This document shows, one piece after another, positions 10,172 to 22,087 of a stretch of 64,000 nucleotides of DNA. The DNA is from Fallopia convolvulus (Eukaryota; Streptophyta; Magnoliopsida; Caryophyllales; Polygonaceae): assembly GCA_964016875.1 (NCBI GenBank), contig OZ024718.1:42571906-42635905 (forward strand), read 5' to 3'. Every line of letters starts with the position of its first letter. The first letter of the stretch is position 1. Under the pieces are notes generated by a model, which did not search any database, was not told the DNA's origin, and was given only the letters and a program-made list of their open reading frames with translations. The position numbers and the translations under genes were made by a program.

Positions 10172-11921
10172 TCATCGCGTGACCAAGGCAAGTTTGGAGG
10201 CGTCGGTGGAGACTGTTGGCTCGCAATGGCAGTCGACGTCCTTGGCCTCATGTGGCTCCTCCACTTCATCTTCGTCCTCATCTAAGCTCTCATAAGCTTC
10301 ATTGTGTGCCGAGAAGAGGAAGTTCTTGGAATTAGGGCAATTCCACTTGATGCGGCCACGCCCGCCACAATTATAACATTTCATGTCCCGGGAATGCTCA
10401 AGTGTTGGCGCGGCTGCCGATCTCAGTTGATATTCGGCATCGACGTCCTTGGATCCGGTTCATAAAAGAACAGGGGTTAGTACCAAAATCGGATTGACTA
10501 GGTTTAGACGCATACCTCGACCACGAAGACCAATTTTGTTTTGGCCTAGTGGCTTGTTGGTGAAGCTCGATAGTCGTGTGCACAAGGGTGCCCAAATCCT
10601 TCACTGGGTGAACCACAAGGTAGTCTCTGATCCATTGATTGAGGCCAGCTATAAAGCTTGCCTTCAACGCACCCGACGAAGCGCTAACCCCGAATTCGAA
10701 GAACATGTCTTCTAAGTAAGAGAAGAACTCCTCGGGCGTCTTGGACCCTTGACGAGCATTGCAAATCTCCATGCGTATTTTCTCCAGGTAATCCTTTGGG
10801 ATGCACTTGCGCTTCATTATGTAGACCACTTGGTGTCACTCTTTAATGGGTTCCTTGCCTTGTGGGACCACGCTCGGACTCTAGGCGGTTCTATCACGTG
10901 CGATCGGCCCCATGGAAATGGAGCGAGAAAACCTCGACCTTTTCATGATCCTCATAATGGTAGTGCCTTAGCACATACTCGATACCTTGCAACCAATCAA
11001 TGAAAGCGTCAGGATCATAGTGACTATAAAAAGGTTCAAATTTTACCTTAATGTCATGGCGTGATACATGCGTTGTGCATTCGTTGTCTCGGCGAGCATC
11101 GACACGCTCGGGTGTGCGGGCGCGACGACGGTACCAGTCTCGGGGTGGCCCTCGACCATAGCTATCGTCCTCTCTCGGGTGATCATCTCCTCAATCATAC
11201 CTAGGTTGTCGGCATCCATCCCTGTCTCGGTCTCGGTCATAGCACCGGTGTTTGTAATGATCTCGGTCGCAGTCACGACAATTTTGCCGATCACATGTCG
11301 CGCGGTTCTCAAGCAGCTGACGGGGCGGAATCCAATCTCGGTCTCGGTCTTGGAAGTACTCGGCTTCTTCCAAGGGTGGGTGAAGATAGCTATCCTACTC
11401 GGAATCCGAGTAGGTTCGTGTTTGAGCACTTCGGTACCCTTGGAAGTCATCGACGTCTTAATAACCTGCTTTTTACGCCGAGGTATCGGCGTTTTAGTTT
11501 TCTTCAGCATTTTGGACTTGTGCTTCTTCTTTTTGCCCGAATGGTGGCGCCTATACTCCTCGGAATCATAAACATCCTTGAAATAGACATCATAAACCTA
11601 TACACCATCTCCTTTGCCGGTCGGCAGGATCTCCTTCATCGATTCAAGGCGTTGATAACCTTGTTGCAACGAGGGGTTTATCGGTCGGCCGGATCTCCTT
11701 CATCGGTGGCATGCCAGCGTAGTATTGATGGTGCACTTTGATTGTGCTAGTAGCTCGGCCACTATGCGCTCCAATTTAGCGATGCTCACATCGCGATCAT
11801 TGGCCTTGGGCGTCAGCAACAATGGTGATTGCTTAGCCAAGGCGGGATCTTGGCGCACATTTGGATCTTGGGACTCCATGCTTGTGGCTGATGGATCACC
11901 TAGTTCAACACCAACCATCAC
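10172..11921 (-). pseudogene. Gypsy gag, decayed
   Basis: Gag is the particle structural protein. The likely start is near 11921 (short open tract to 11700). An Arg/Asp-rich stretch reads at about 11373-11191. The retrotransposon gag core is a 143-codon tract (10829-10398) with EKIRMEICNARQGSKTPEEF and FIAGLNQWIRDYL. The C-terminal tract 10384-10172 opens with a zinc knuckle reading CYNCGGRGRIKWNC; the conserved His of the C-C-H-C motif is Arg (codon CGC). It is broken by several frameshifts. Confidence 0.8.
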
Positions 11922-12771
11922 AATAGTTAATAGTTCTTAAGGCAAGTAAAGCAAGTAGAGATTCGAGAAGTGTAAGGCACACTGACCCAACAAATCAAGG
12001 TACATGAACACAAGAGGCTCGATTGGGGTGGCTTAGGATTGCTCGAATTATACACAAGGAAAGGATCAAGTAATGCACACGAATAAAAGATAGGAAATGC
12101 AAGAAGAATGGAAAGTAAGAATAGAAGATATCGACCAAAGGGTAGGCGAGATATGCAAGATATGGTAAGATAAGAAGAAACAAAAGATATGATATGATAT
12201 ATATGCTTGTCGAACTTCTAAGATATGAGAGAGAGGATCGAGATCTTGTCTTATTTTTGCTTGTGATCCGATCAAGATCTTTTTTTTTAATATAACCGAA
12301 TCTGATTTGTTTTAAAAGGCAAATAACTAGATTGTTTGAATTTTATCCTCTACAATCTTAACAAAACTAATAAAATAATAGGCAATATTCAGACGAGATC
12401 TCAAGTATGGATTTTGATCCTCTACTCGAGATTTTGTCAACCAAATAGGAAATGGATCTTATCCACTTTCCAAGCCCTAGAACAAGCATGAACAACAATG
12501 CACATGACAAGCAATGAATCGGCAATGAAGCAAGAGTAGAATTTTAGCATGAAAAAAAATCTAATACAAGTTGCAAAGAATCACCAAACACAAGTGCAAA
12601 TCGAGTAGGGTAGGACTTTTTTTTATCAAAATAACGTAATGAGGAAAAAAATTTGATGACCAAGATGACGTGATGGTGTGATGGCGGAATCTAGGCAAAC
12701 AATTAATAAATGGTAGAAAAAAATCGTGCACAATGAACGGAAGGGTACTTGTGAGACTTACACAATCCCGA
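11922..12771 (-). other. Gypsy untranslated leader
   Basis: About 850 bp between the PBS and gag, without a credible long ORF. Short open frames on the minus strand (12947-12561, 12275-11995) are Ser/Ile/His-rich, match no domain I know, and I treat them as chance. Confidence 0.6.
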
Positions 12772-12785
12772 GGCTCTAATACTAA
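12772..12785 (-). other. Primer-binding site (Met-tRNA type), decayed
   Basis: On the element strand TTAGTATTAGAGCC, lying one base inside the 5' LTR. It matches TTGGTATCAGAGCC, the plant initiator Met-tRNA PBS, with two transitions. Confidence 0.75.
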
Positions 12786-12786
12786 T

Positions 12787-13565
12787 TGATGCAAATCTGT
12801 CTCCAAGAGGATGTGAGTACGTGCCGAATCTTTGTCTTGATTATGTATTAGGTCTCGAAGTGCGATGCAGAAGCGGTTTATGATTGAATGAGAGGTTCTT
12901 TGAGGGGAATTTGAGATTGTTATAGAGATGAGAGTTGATCGAATCAAGAGAGAGTCAATCTAGAGGGAAGAGATGGGGAGAAATTTGTGCACCAACGAGA
13001 ATAGAAGGAGCAAGGTTTCAACTTGTAAACTCGTAATTAAATTAATGTGTAACCTAGATATGGAGGCTGAGATCCCCTTATATAGGAGGCGTCGAAAACT
13101 AGGGTTAAAAGTAGCAACAAGGTGACGGACTAGGGCTAAATGCAATCTAGGCCCAAAATCCATCTTAACCAATAAATGGGTTACTTAAACTAGCTAAAAC
13201 AATAATAGAAATGTTTAACATTGAATGAAATACTAAAATAGGCAATAAAATATAGACATCGTGCCAAAGGGGTCAAGAGTGTCGAGACCAAGGCACAACA
13301 ACGCTGTCATGGCACGCGGACAAGGCTGGACGCACACACTGGCACGTGTGGAGGGGTCTTGGAACGTCGGGGCATCGCGTCAACGAAGTCGGCGAGAACC
13401 TCATGTGTCGAGGCCTTGTTATATGAGCGTCGAGGCTAGCACTGTGGGGCTGTTGGTTTTGCGGTGCCGATGGCGAGCACTCAAAATAGCAATGGCTCGG
13501 TGACGGGTATGCCATGGTTTGCGAAGGCACGAGCTACTAATGAGTGAGTGGCCGACGTGATGGCA
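12787..13565 (-). repeat. 5' LTR of the Gypsy element, outer end truncated
   Basis: 779 bp, aligning with 5832-6598. The shared text ends at GACGTGATGGCA (13565); the other LTR goes on for 86 bp to its TG terminus. The break explains why no target duplication is found. Confidence 0.85.
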
Positions 13566-14330
13566 CTGTACTTGCGTTCAATTTTGATCCGATTTAAGTA
13601 GGATTCTTGATTTTTGTTCGTGAAGACAAAATTTTGTTCATTCTTTTAACCTTTCGAGGGTTCCTGAATCATCTTGATTGGGAAAACGTCGCCTCTGAAC
13701 GAGCTCTAGCAACTTGATTGGGAAAACGTCGCCTCTGAACGAGCTCTAGCAAGATAACAACGAGATATTGTCACGAGAACGTAGCTAATCAACTTTAATT
13801 TGCGATTCTAGCCTTGCTATGGCTCGTGTCTGATATTGACGTCAGAAGATAAATGGTAGATGATTTCCTCAACTTTCCGTCCATGTAAGGTTCGTTATTT
13901 TTCGACTTCTCTAGCTCCCTGGCGATGCGCCATAAGCCAGCTCCCGTATGTATTGCCCTCTTCCGTGCAACAGATTTGAGACGCCTTTCCTCCCTCTTTC
14001 TTGTTGGTTTCTGAGTTTGGTGTATGAAAAATGATTTGTAGTTCGTCTTGCCAGCTTTGCAACGATATGTGGATCATCTTATTCCGGTAGTCGCAACTCT
14101 CAAACGGTTGGTCGAAAGTATGCTTAGTACTTCTTCAAGGGAAACACCTAGTAGCCGCTTGAGATGCGATTTCGGCCTACTTAGGAGGGCTTTCCCGACC
14201 TGGTGTGTGAACGAAAGTCTGCTCACTAATTGAATCCCCCATTTGGACATTTCGTCACAAAAAATGCCCGAACAAGGGGCTCAATTATTAGTAGGAAAGA
14301 GAGGAAAATTGAGCTTCTTGAGTGTTAGGG
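13566..14330. other. Unassigned sequence flanking the Gypsy element
   Basis: Moderately G+C-rich for this region. Short open frames occur on the minus strand (about 14250-14080, then 14077-13895) that would join only through a frameshift. I do not recognise the product. It holds the exact 40-bp duplication listed separately. Confidence 0.4.
13673..13752. repeat. Perfect 40-bp tandem duplication
   Basis: CTTGATTGGGAAAACGTCGC begins at 13673 and again at 13713; all 40 bases of the unit, through GAGCTCTAGCAA, are identical in the two copies. No divergence means it is recent. Confidence 0.97.
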
Positions 14331-15467
14331 TTTATAAAAAGAGAAGAACATGCATTTCATTCAACGAAGGCATGTTTTAAATAGCCTTGAATATGGAGCT
14401 AGGGTTTCAAATTTAAGGATAGAAATATAACCCTGTTATTCGTATGCAAATTCTCTGTCTTATTTCCATGTCCCATTTACAGTGATTGGTTGAGATTTAT
14501 TTTTTATTTTTATTATTAAACACAACATAGCATCACTTGATGATTTTTAATTACTTTTCAACCAATCATCATAAACATATATGTAGAAAGTTCATTTACT
14601 ATTATTAAAATAATAATTTTATATATTATTTTACCATTATTAAGCAATAAAAATAATATAACATCTACTAGATAAGTTTTAATTATATAATATATTTATA
14701 CTAATATTTTTATGGGGTTCATGTTTTAGATTTATCTTATTTTTTCCAAATTAGAATTTATTCTAACTTAATAAAAATATAAAAATAATTTTTTATTAGA
14801 AAACAAACTAATTTATTTATAAAATAACGAAATTCACAAGTAAGGGCACCAACCGAACTTTTGCAAGAGTTCGGGGGTACCATCCGAAATAAGTTATTTT
14901 CAGGACACCAACCGAAATTTCCCTTAAAAAAGGGTAAGTATAGTGAAGCAAGTTTATAGCAAAGATTTGTGATAAATCTTGAAAAGGGAAGAGATTTTTA
15001 ATGGGCTGGATGTATAGAATAATGTCTTGTACAACTTTGTATGGTATTGCTATGTATGTGCGAATTTATTTAGAAGCCCCTGAAGATAACGATAGCAAAT
15101 AAAGTAGTTGATGATATGTATAATTAATATTCATGTCCGCTGTGAACATCTGATGGAGCAATGAAGCAAGCAACCCCCACGTTACTTTGTAAAAAAGGCC
15201 AACCCCTTTCAGTTTCAATTTCCCACCCAATTAATTAATAATTAATGTAATAATTCAATCGATCGAACTAGCTAATTAATAACTTTGTATAAGTCTGACT
15301 ATAAAAATGAATAATATAGGGGCCGGGGTAAATGGAACAAGTTGGTCGGGGACCATGGCATGTACATTATAGTAATACGCACCCTTTTGACAGCTCTATA
15401 TCACAAAATTCACGGCTGCTCCTTCAACTTGGATCAACCCACATTTATCCTGCATTTGCCTTTATTA

Positions 15468-15498
<31 letters not shown>

Positions 15499-16559
15499 CT
15501 TCTTCTTTATTACGTACAGATAAAAAAATTCAATACAGTAACATGCCCATTCTCTAATAAAACTATTAATATGCCTATACATTTATGTCCCACATGCCTG
15601 CTGATATGCTGTGATTTTATTTACTTTCTTTAACAAAATTCTCCCACTCAATTAAAGTAAACACACACATACAAACAACAGCATATCATTCTCATTAGTA
15701 TGCACTCGATCGATTATAACAAATTAAAGCAATATTTCCATCCAAAAGAAATTAAAACTAACATTACTACTGGTATTTAATCTAGCAAAGAATAAAATTT
15801 GTATTGGCACCGTACTATTATACACTATTTGAGGGTAGCATATTCGCCAGCCCAACGCGCCGATGGCAGGCATTATTTAGTTTTTGGCCATCCCTAGTTC
15901 TTTCTAGAGGTGAGTCAAGTTTTTATTCAAAATTTAAAAAATAATACAGTAATGAAATGGGTGGGGAGCTAGAAATAATTTTTTCAATGGGCAAGGCTTT
16001 AGAATATTAATTTTTTGCCTTCCCCATGAACTCAATAGACATGGCTAGCTAGCTGCAGATAAGATTTGTCCAATTTCTACGTTTTAATTTTATTTTAACC
16101 TGTAAATGGGGGGCCACACTAAGTCGTGTTTGAATTTCATCCTCATCTAATTAAATTTGTCCCAAATACAAATACTCATCTCTGGGTCTCTCTCTCCCGA
16201 AAACAAACAAACAAATCAAATTAATTACGAGTCTTGTAAGTAGCTAGAATGCGTACAAGACATATTGAATGTGGGAGATATTTATTGGTCTTAATACTAA
16301 TTTAATATGCGTGTGTTTTAGTGTCAACAGTCGCGATATCTGCTGCAAATCCCATGCACCTCAGTTAATTTCCAGGTAGATTCGGACACTTTCGTCTTGC
16401 CCTTCGAAAAGGCCGACTAACCATTACCTAGTTGTTATTTATGTGAGTTTTTTTTTAAATAAAAGGAGATTTTTGATTAAAATGCATGATAATTACAGGA
16501 TTAACCTAAAAAGAGATTTAGTAAAATGATGAGTAAGAATATACTCTCTATATGAGATG
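14331..16559. other. AT-rich intergenic sequence, no gene seen
   Basis: Long AT-rich tracts, a few short open frames and the (TTC)n microsatellite. No domain, promoter pair or transposon terminus could be supported. Confidence 0.6.
15470..15507. repeat. (TTC)n microsatellite
   Basis: About 12-13 uninterrupted TTC units. The Phe-rich and Ser-rich open frames across it are artefacts. Confidence 0.97.
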
Positions 16560-17428
16560 GGAAGCTCCAAGGTTAGGACTCCCCACAACTTTGATCCATA
16601 GACTTCGAGTCTCACTTCGACTTAAATCGATTGGATATTTTATTATGAAATTTATGGTCTAATACCATAAATTAGGTTTTCTTAAAGTCTAAGTTATTGT
16701 ATATACCGCTATCAATTCAGAACTCACTCTCATGACAAATCAAAATTAATAGAAGTCTTTTACGCACTAAGAATTCTAGACTATAAACTAAACTTGCCTC
16801 ACTCTCATGATGCATCAAATTCAATTTAATCACCACTAAACTTGCCTCACTCTCGTGATGTATCAAATTCAATTTAATGACCTAGAAGTTCTATGACAAT
16901 TTAACCACAAGAGAAACTAATCTCTAGTTCAATCCCAGATTTTCCAAATAGAAACAACTATCTCTCGATGCATTCTCTCTATTTAATTACTTACTTAAAA
17001 TACCACCTCTCGATGCATAGCCTAAGTAAGACTCTAACAAGTTTAAACCAATTAGATTAACTCCCTAAGATCAATGATATTATTTTTCAACTCAATTTAA
17101 GTAAAAGTATTGCCTTTAATATGCTTCACGTCATTAGGATCACCCCAATCCTAGAACTAGAAATCTTAGCCTAGCACCGTGAAATTCATGAAAATCAATA
17201 AAAGAAAACATGGAGGTAACTATGAACATTATTGAAAAAACGTATCAAATCTTGATTGAATGAAGCAAAAAAAAATCAAAGAGTGCAAAGAGAATTCTCC
17301 AAGTTGAAAGCAAAAATAAATGTAAACCCTAGAAAGTATGTGTTCTTATCTCTAGTCTAGAAAATAGAAGCTAAAACATAATATTTCTTCTAAATTATCC
17401 TCCAATGAGTCTAAAAATAATATTACAA
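16560..17428 (-). repeat. Decayed Gypsy-LTR-like remnant
   Basis: Read on the minus strand, about 17170-17100 contains TTCTAGTTCTAGGATTGGGG, close in style to CCTAGTTCTAGGATTTTGGT at about 58579 in the Athila/Tat-like LTR. The tract includes a near-perfect 48-bp tandem duplication: ACTAAACTTGCCTCACTCTC starts at 16787 and again at 16835. No LTR boundary could be fixed, so this is a weak call. Confidence 0.35.
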
Positions 17429-17455
17429 TACTCCCTCTGTTTCACAGTGTAAGTT
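17429..17455 (+). repeat. Stowaway-like (Tc1/mariner MITE) terminus, single end
   Basis: TA followed by CTCCCTCTGTTTCACAGTG matches the conserved Stowaway terminal repeat CTCCCTCCGTCCCA in its first half, next to a TA target dinucleotide. The opposite end (GGGACGGAGGGAG-TA) was not found within 1 kb, so it is either truncated or diverged. Confidence 0.5.
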
Positions 17456-19305
17456 AATTTTAGCTACAAAAGGCGTTTCATAATGTAAAATAGTCCATTG
17501 TTTAATTTACTTCACATTCCAAAGTTCATTGAAAATTAGCATCAAACACAAAATTGAATTATTATTGGTATTGGAATTATAAAACATAATTATAGAGTAT
17601 TTAGTGTACTTGATAAACAGTACTAGTACCCTGCTCATCCCCCTTTTATGGAAAACGAAGAATCAATCCACCACCTTCTAAATGCTCCTAGGTTATAAGC
17701 TCTTTTTGAGACCTCACGGTGTCCACTTTAAATGTTTTCTTGGCCTTGTTGATGTCCTTTTGATACATTTTCTCCTGCCTACACCATGGGTGCAGTGAAA
17801 TAGGAAAGTTAATTGAAAATTTTGCACCGGATGTCATGAACTAGAAACCACTCAAAAGACGGCCATAATATGCAACCACATAGTTTTCATAACAGCCCAT
17901 GGAGCCCCCCCCCCCCCCGGGCAACATCAATTCCATTCCCTCTAGCCATGGGAAATCTATGGAAATGTTGGCCAATGTTTCCCAATCCATCGTCGATGCT
18001 AATCTTTTGGGTATGTACATTCTGACCTCATAATTCTCTAATGTAGGGCTCCATCTCTACGAGACAAGAGGAATCGTGGAGGCCCGATTATCGATATAGC
18101 GACTAAGAAGGTTGGACTATTCATTAGAGTTTTAGGAGCACGCTTCAGAGTTGAGTTGTTCCTCATCTGGCACTGAAGTCGAAGAAGTGTTACCCCTAGT
18201 ATAGAGTCAAGTACGAGCCATCCTCGATGAGATTAACATTTCAAAAGAAGTGAAAGAGGGTGACTCACTAACAAGTAAAGATGGAGGGGGCGGGTTTAGA
18301 GAATCGCTTTCTTCGCTAGAGGTCTTTGAGTCCACGAACTCCTCATACAATCTATCACATTTTCTAATGATAAAACCACGTAATATGTAAGAAGGAAAAC
18401 TCTCGGTGGACATGTGGGAAAAAAAGACCCATGGCAAGGAAAGCGCGAGCACCTAGAAAAAGAAAGAAATTGGATCAAAAAGAAGAAATCACATGCGAAG
18501 GAAAAAATAGGGCAAAAAGCAAAATGTCACGACACCGAGGAAGGTCCATTCCAACTCTCAAGAAAAACAACACTTTTGAAATAGAAGTAAGAAAATATAG
18601 ATAAAAAAGCGGAATGTCAGATTAGGGAAAGACAAATCGATTAGGTTTTCTAAAGAATATTCAAAATTCAGGAGAGAGAAAAAGAATGCTCCTACTCTGT
18701 TACCGCCCCACAACAGTGGACACCCCTAGCCCCGCGTTGATACTCCATGCATGCGCGACGGAATTCGACCATCGGACCACCATCCATGCCGACATAAACC
18801 CAGAAAACAACTCCTAAAAAAACCCCTAACCCCCCCCCACCACCACTAAGGAAGATGACGAGAAAATAAAGAAAGACGACGACTTTCACCAAGGCTCAGC
18901 TCACAAAAGTCTAATGACGACCCATAAAGGTCGCCAACCACCCCATGACGTGGGAAGTCGAAACATTGCAAAGAAAAATAGGGCAAAACGGGAAATAAAG
19001 TAAGGAACGAAGGCGAGAGGGAAGAAGAAAAGTTACTTATTTGTTCAGAACGAAGAAAATCGAAGCCTTCTGGTACGACGAGGCGGAAACAGGTCATTGG
19101 AAACTGGGGAGGCCTATAAGGCATATTTGAAAGAACAAGAAGATAATAGAGAAGACAATATAGAGGAGGAAGACCATTCGACTCATGAGAAAGAAGGTCC
19201 AATAAGCGAAGTCAACATAAATGACCGACCCAACCAGTTGTCAACCCAAAGGTTCTTGCATGTTTGCCCTAAGGTTCTTGTAAGCGGAAACATCAAATCA
19301 TAAGG
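17456..19305. other. No recognised gene
   Basis: Contains a C14 run at 17905-17918, a shorter C run near 18830, and several 60-118 codon frames on both strands (for example 19202-18846 minus, 19097-19303 plus with an acidic Glu/Asp-rich product). None shows a domain I know. The acidic frame just before the LTR-like unit at 19306 could be the tail of a retrotransposon ORF. Confidence 0.4.
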
Positions 19306-20316
19306 TTGTGATGGAGCACAGATGATTCAAGCGCTAGACGACAAACATGATGATTGAAGCAAGAGAAGAAATTGAGAAAACATGATACACACAAGCCCGA
19401 AACTTATGTCATGGCATGATGACACTGGTGAAATCACACAACCTACAAAAATATTCACAAAGACCGAAGTCTCCTTGCACAAAAGCATGCTAAACACAGT
19501 TTCCTCAATGTACAAACAACGCACAGAATGAACTAAAAGCATAAAGATCCAAGAGCAAGTGAAACTCCCATGAAACTCAAGTATGAAAATCGCGCACATC
19601 CTACATGGTGGTCGACTACCTTGACTAGTTGGCACGGTGAATAACCACAAGATGAAATTGCGAGTTACAAAGACTTCAACTAGTGATGACATCGCATACC
19701 AAGCCCACCGACTTATGATTCAAGTCACATCAATTACATCATCCACAAATAACCAAGGGATACCCCACCTGTCTGCTCGCTCGTCTCACATCGGAGAATC
19801 TCAAACCTCCAATTAAACCTCATTTCCTACCAATGGCAATGCAACACGTCGCACACCTCACATTCCACCAATCAATGGTCGACACCTCGAATATCAATTA
19901 GTCTCTCCGGCTACGAGAAAGTTCAACTTCTAACCTTTTCCGATGCCTATAAATAGTTGAAGAAGGCGAAGGTTGCAAGTGTGGAAAAACAAATGTAGCT
20001 CAATATAACTTCTTGTTAAAAAAGACTCGACATCTTCAAACATTCTGAAGAACTGTGCAATTCACTCGAGGGAATCCTAAAAGGTTCCAAGTCGTTCTTT
20101 GTAAGAAATAAAACACTTGGAATAGATCTATAAAAGCTAAGTAAAAGGTCCAGAGTAAGAGAAATGTCGTGTATAATCTGAAGAAGTGCAAACAATCAAG
20201 GTGTAAAATCTCTTTTCAGCGCGTGTGAGGTGTTCTATGCGCAAAATAGGAGTGAATCTTTTGTATCCCTATTTTTATTAGTTTAAAACCTTGTTTCTAG
20301 CGTCGTTTATTTCGGG
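19306..20316 (+). repeat. LTR-like unit, possibly a solo LTR
   Basis: Starts TGTGATGGAGCACAG and ends near GGGTTTCA, giving TG...CA. A promoter-like TATA box (CCTATAAATAG) lies at about 19946, with a G+C-richer transcribed-looking part after it. No second copy or target duplication was found, so boundaries are guesses. Confidence 0.35.
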
Positions 20317-21552
20317 TTTCAACGATGGGTAAATTTAAAATAATTTGTATTAAGAACATGAAAATAAACTAATCTAGATGGTTGATTGCTCAACCTTTTT
20401 CGCAATCCATCAAGGTTTAGTTCTCCATAGTCCCATTTTAGTTTTTTTTTCCATTCATATTTAATAATTCCTTTCATAAAATAAAATTTTATTGATATTT
20501 GCATTCACATTTAATGCTTTCCCTTTCTAAAATAAATTTTTATTATTAAATAAGTATTAACTTTTGCGTATTTAAGAGTATTGACTAGCAAAACTCGTCA
20601 GCAATTCTCAAACTATTGACTTTATAGGGAAAGTTACGTTGTGCCCCCTCTTTTAATTTGTTCTGGCTGCGTCACTGCTTGCTACGTTTTATTTACTTCC
20701 ATTTTCAAGGAAACTATTCCTAAAAAAATTTCAATATTTCACTAATACTTGCGACCCAACCCAATATTCAAGTTCGATTATCTTTTGACCAATCTAATTT
20801 TGAGTGTGAACTATATTCATACATGCTTGAGAATTTGGACCTATAGTAAAACCTCCCTAAATTAATATTCGGTAAATTAATAAATTTCTCTAAGATAATA
20901 TTTTTCTCCGGTCATGACTTGGTCTAATGGAAAATTTAACAAATTTCAATAAGATAATAAAATAATATATTTTCAAAAACTACTATATAAATATAAGGTC
21001 TCATTAATATCATAAATTAATAATTATATGAACTTACATAGACATAACTAAGACAAGTTAGTGAAATATGATCTAGTGTTGTTTGTTTTTTCTTAAAACT
21101 TAAGTCTTTTTGGAGCTTATACTTTTCTTATTGCATCCAACATTTCTAGCATTGTTTTGATTTTTTTTTTCAATTTCATCTATATTTCCTTGAGACTTCA
21201 TCCCATGAATGAATTTTGTAGTGTCGAAAAAAATTTGATATTGCTCTTGGTGCACAGTAACTATCCAATCCAAGACTATAAGATTGATAGCACCCAAAAT
21301 ATTAATCTTACATGGATCAGATTGTCGTAACTCATAACCTTGTAAAATCCTATGGTAAAATCTTCTACGATAGTACATCTTGAAAGTTCTTATTACAAAA
21401 AGAACTCTTTGAATTAATAAATATTAATTTTTTGATTAATTAATATCTCGATAAAATAATAAAATATCTTGGTCCTAACCCTATTAATTTATAGAGGTTT
21501 TACTGCAGTTTGCCACTCATATATAAATTTCATGGGTGAAGTTTGCCACTCA
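20317..21552. other. AT-rich intergenic sequence, no gene seen
   Basis: Long runs of A/T, one 92-codon minus-strand frame (21378-21100) of Lys/Asn/Ile-rich composition, and no recognisable domain or terminus. Confidence 0.5.
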
Positions 21553-22087
21553 TGTGGAAGAAAAGAGCTTCCCACGTTAGAAGAATTAAAAGAAAAATGG
21601 CTAGTATATAAACACTTTGGTTACTCGTCATATTATCAATTGGTTTTAAGATAGAATTCAACGTACTTATGTTTTAGACCCATAACATAATTATGCGTAC
21701 GGACGTCGATCGTGTGGACCCCCTCCAAATTGTATTGACCCACCAGAATTTATCATGGTATCAGAGCGATTCACTCCTAAGTCCCGATTCCTGGTATAAT
21801 ATTGGGCTAGCTAGTCTAAAGGCACTACATTAAGTTACAACTCGCATATTGCGGGGCCATATAGTTGCACTTGAGAGGGTGCGTGGAAAAAAATAGTTTC
21901 CCGTATTGGAAAAATTAAAAAATAAATGCCTAGTATATAACTATTGGGATTACTCCTTCTGTTACCAATTGATTTTAGGATGAAATTCTATAATTTTATG
22001 TGTTATGTTAATAACGCACTTATGCACATGAATAGACGTGTTAACCCCTAAGGCCCTAACATTATATTGAACCACTGAACTTTATCA
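21553..22087 (+). mobile_element. TRIM-like miniature LTR retrotransposon
   Basis: Two related LTRs of 203 and 204 bp (21553-21755 and 21884-22087) share CTAGTATATAA, ATTGATTTTAGGATGAAATTC-type text and an ending of the type ACTTTATCA or AATTTATCA. A perfect Met-tRNA PBS, TGGTATCAGAGC, follows the first LTR at 21756-21767. A polypurine-like CACTTGAGAGGGTGCG precedes the second LTR (about 21869-21883). The internal part is only about 128 bp and non-coding, so it would need proteins from another element. The copies have diverged and flanks show no clean target duplication. Confidence 0.8.

Larger units (their letters stand above)
5832..13565 (-). mobile_element. Ty3/Gypsy LTR retrotransposon, near full length, decayed
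   Basis: Reading the minus strand the order is 5' LTR (13565-12787), Met-tRNA-type PBS, untranslated leader, gag, protease, reverse transcriptase, RNase H, integrase, polypurine tract and 3' LTR (6684-5832). RT before integrase puts it in Ty3/Gypsy. Motifs in RT and integrase are of the broad chromovirus/del-like plant type, but no chromodomain could be read. The LTRs share long identical stretches but differ at many sites and every ORF is broken, so the copy is old. The outer edge of the 5' LTR is missing about 86 bp relative to the 3' LTR, and no target duplication is seen. Confidence 0.9.

Noticed and set aside
11043..11571. 150-167 codon frames on both strands over the gag Arg/Asp-rich part
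   Set aside because: The sequence is a biased coding repeat, so other frames stay open by chance; only the minus Arg/Asp-rich reading fits gag.
15332..15557. Phe-rich and Ser-rich frames over the TTC repeat
   Set aside because: Microsatellite artefact.
17429..18500. Complete Stowaway MITE
   Set aside because: Only one terminus could be found; no inverted partner with a TA flank.
18846..19303. Host gene from the 118-codon minus and 68-codon plus frames
   Set aside because: No domain, no supporting splice sites, and overlapping opposite frames.
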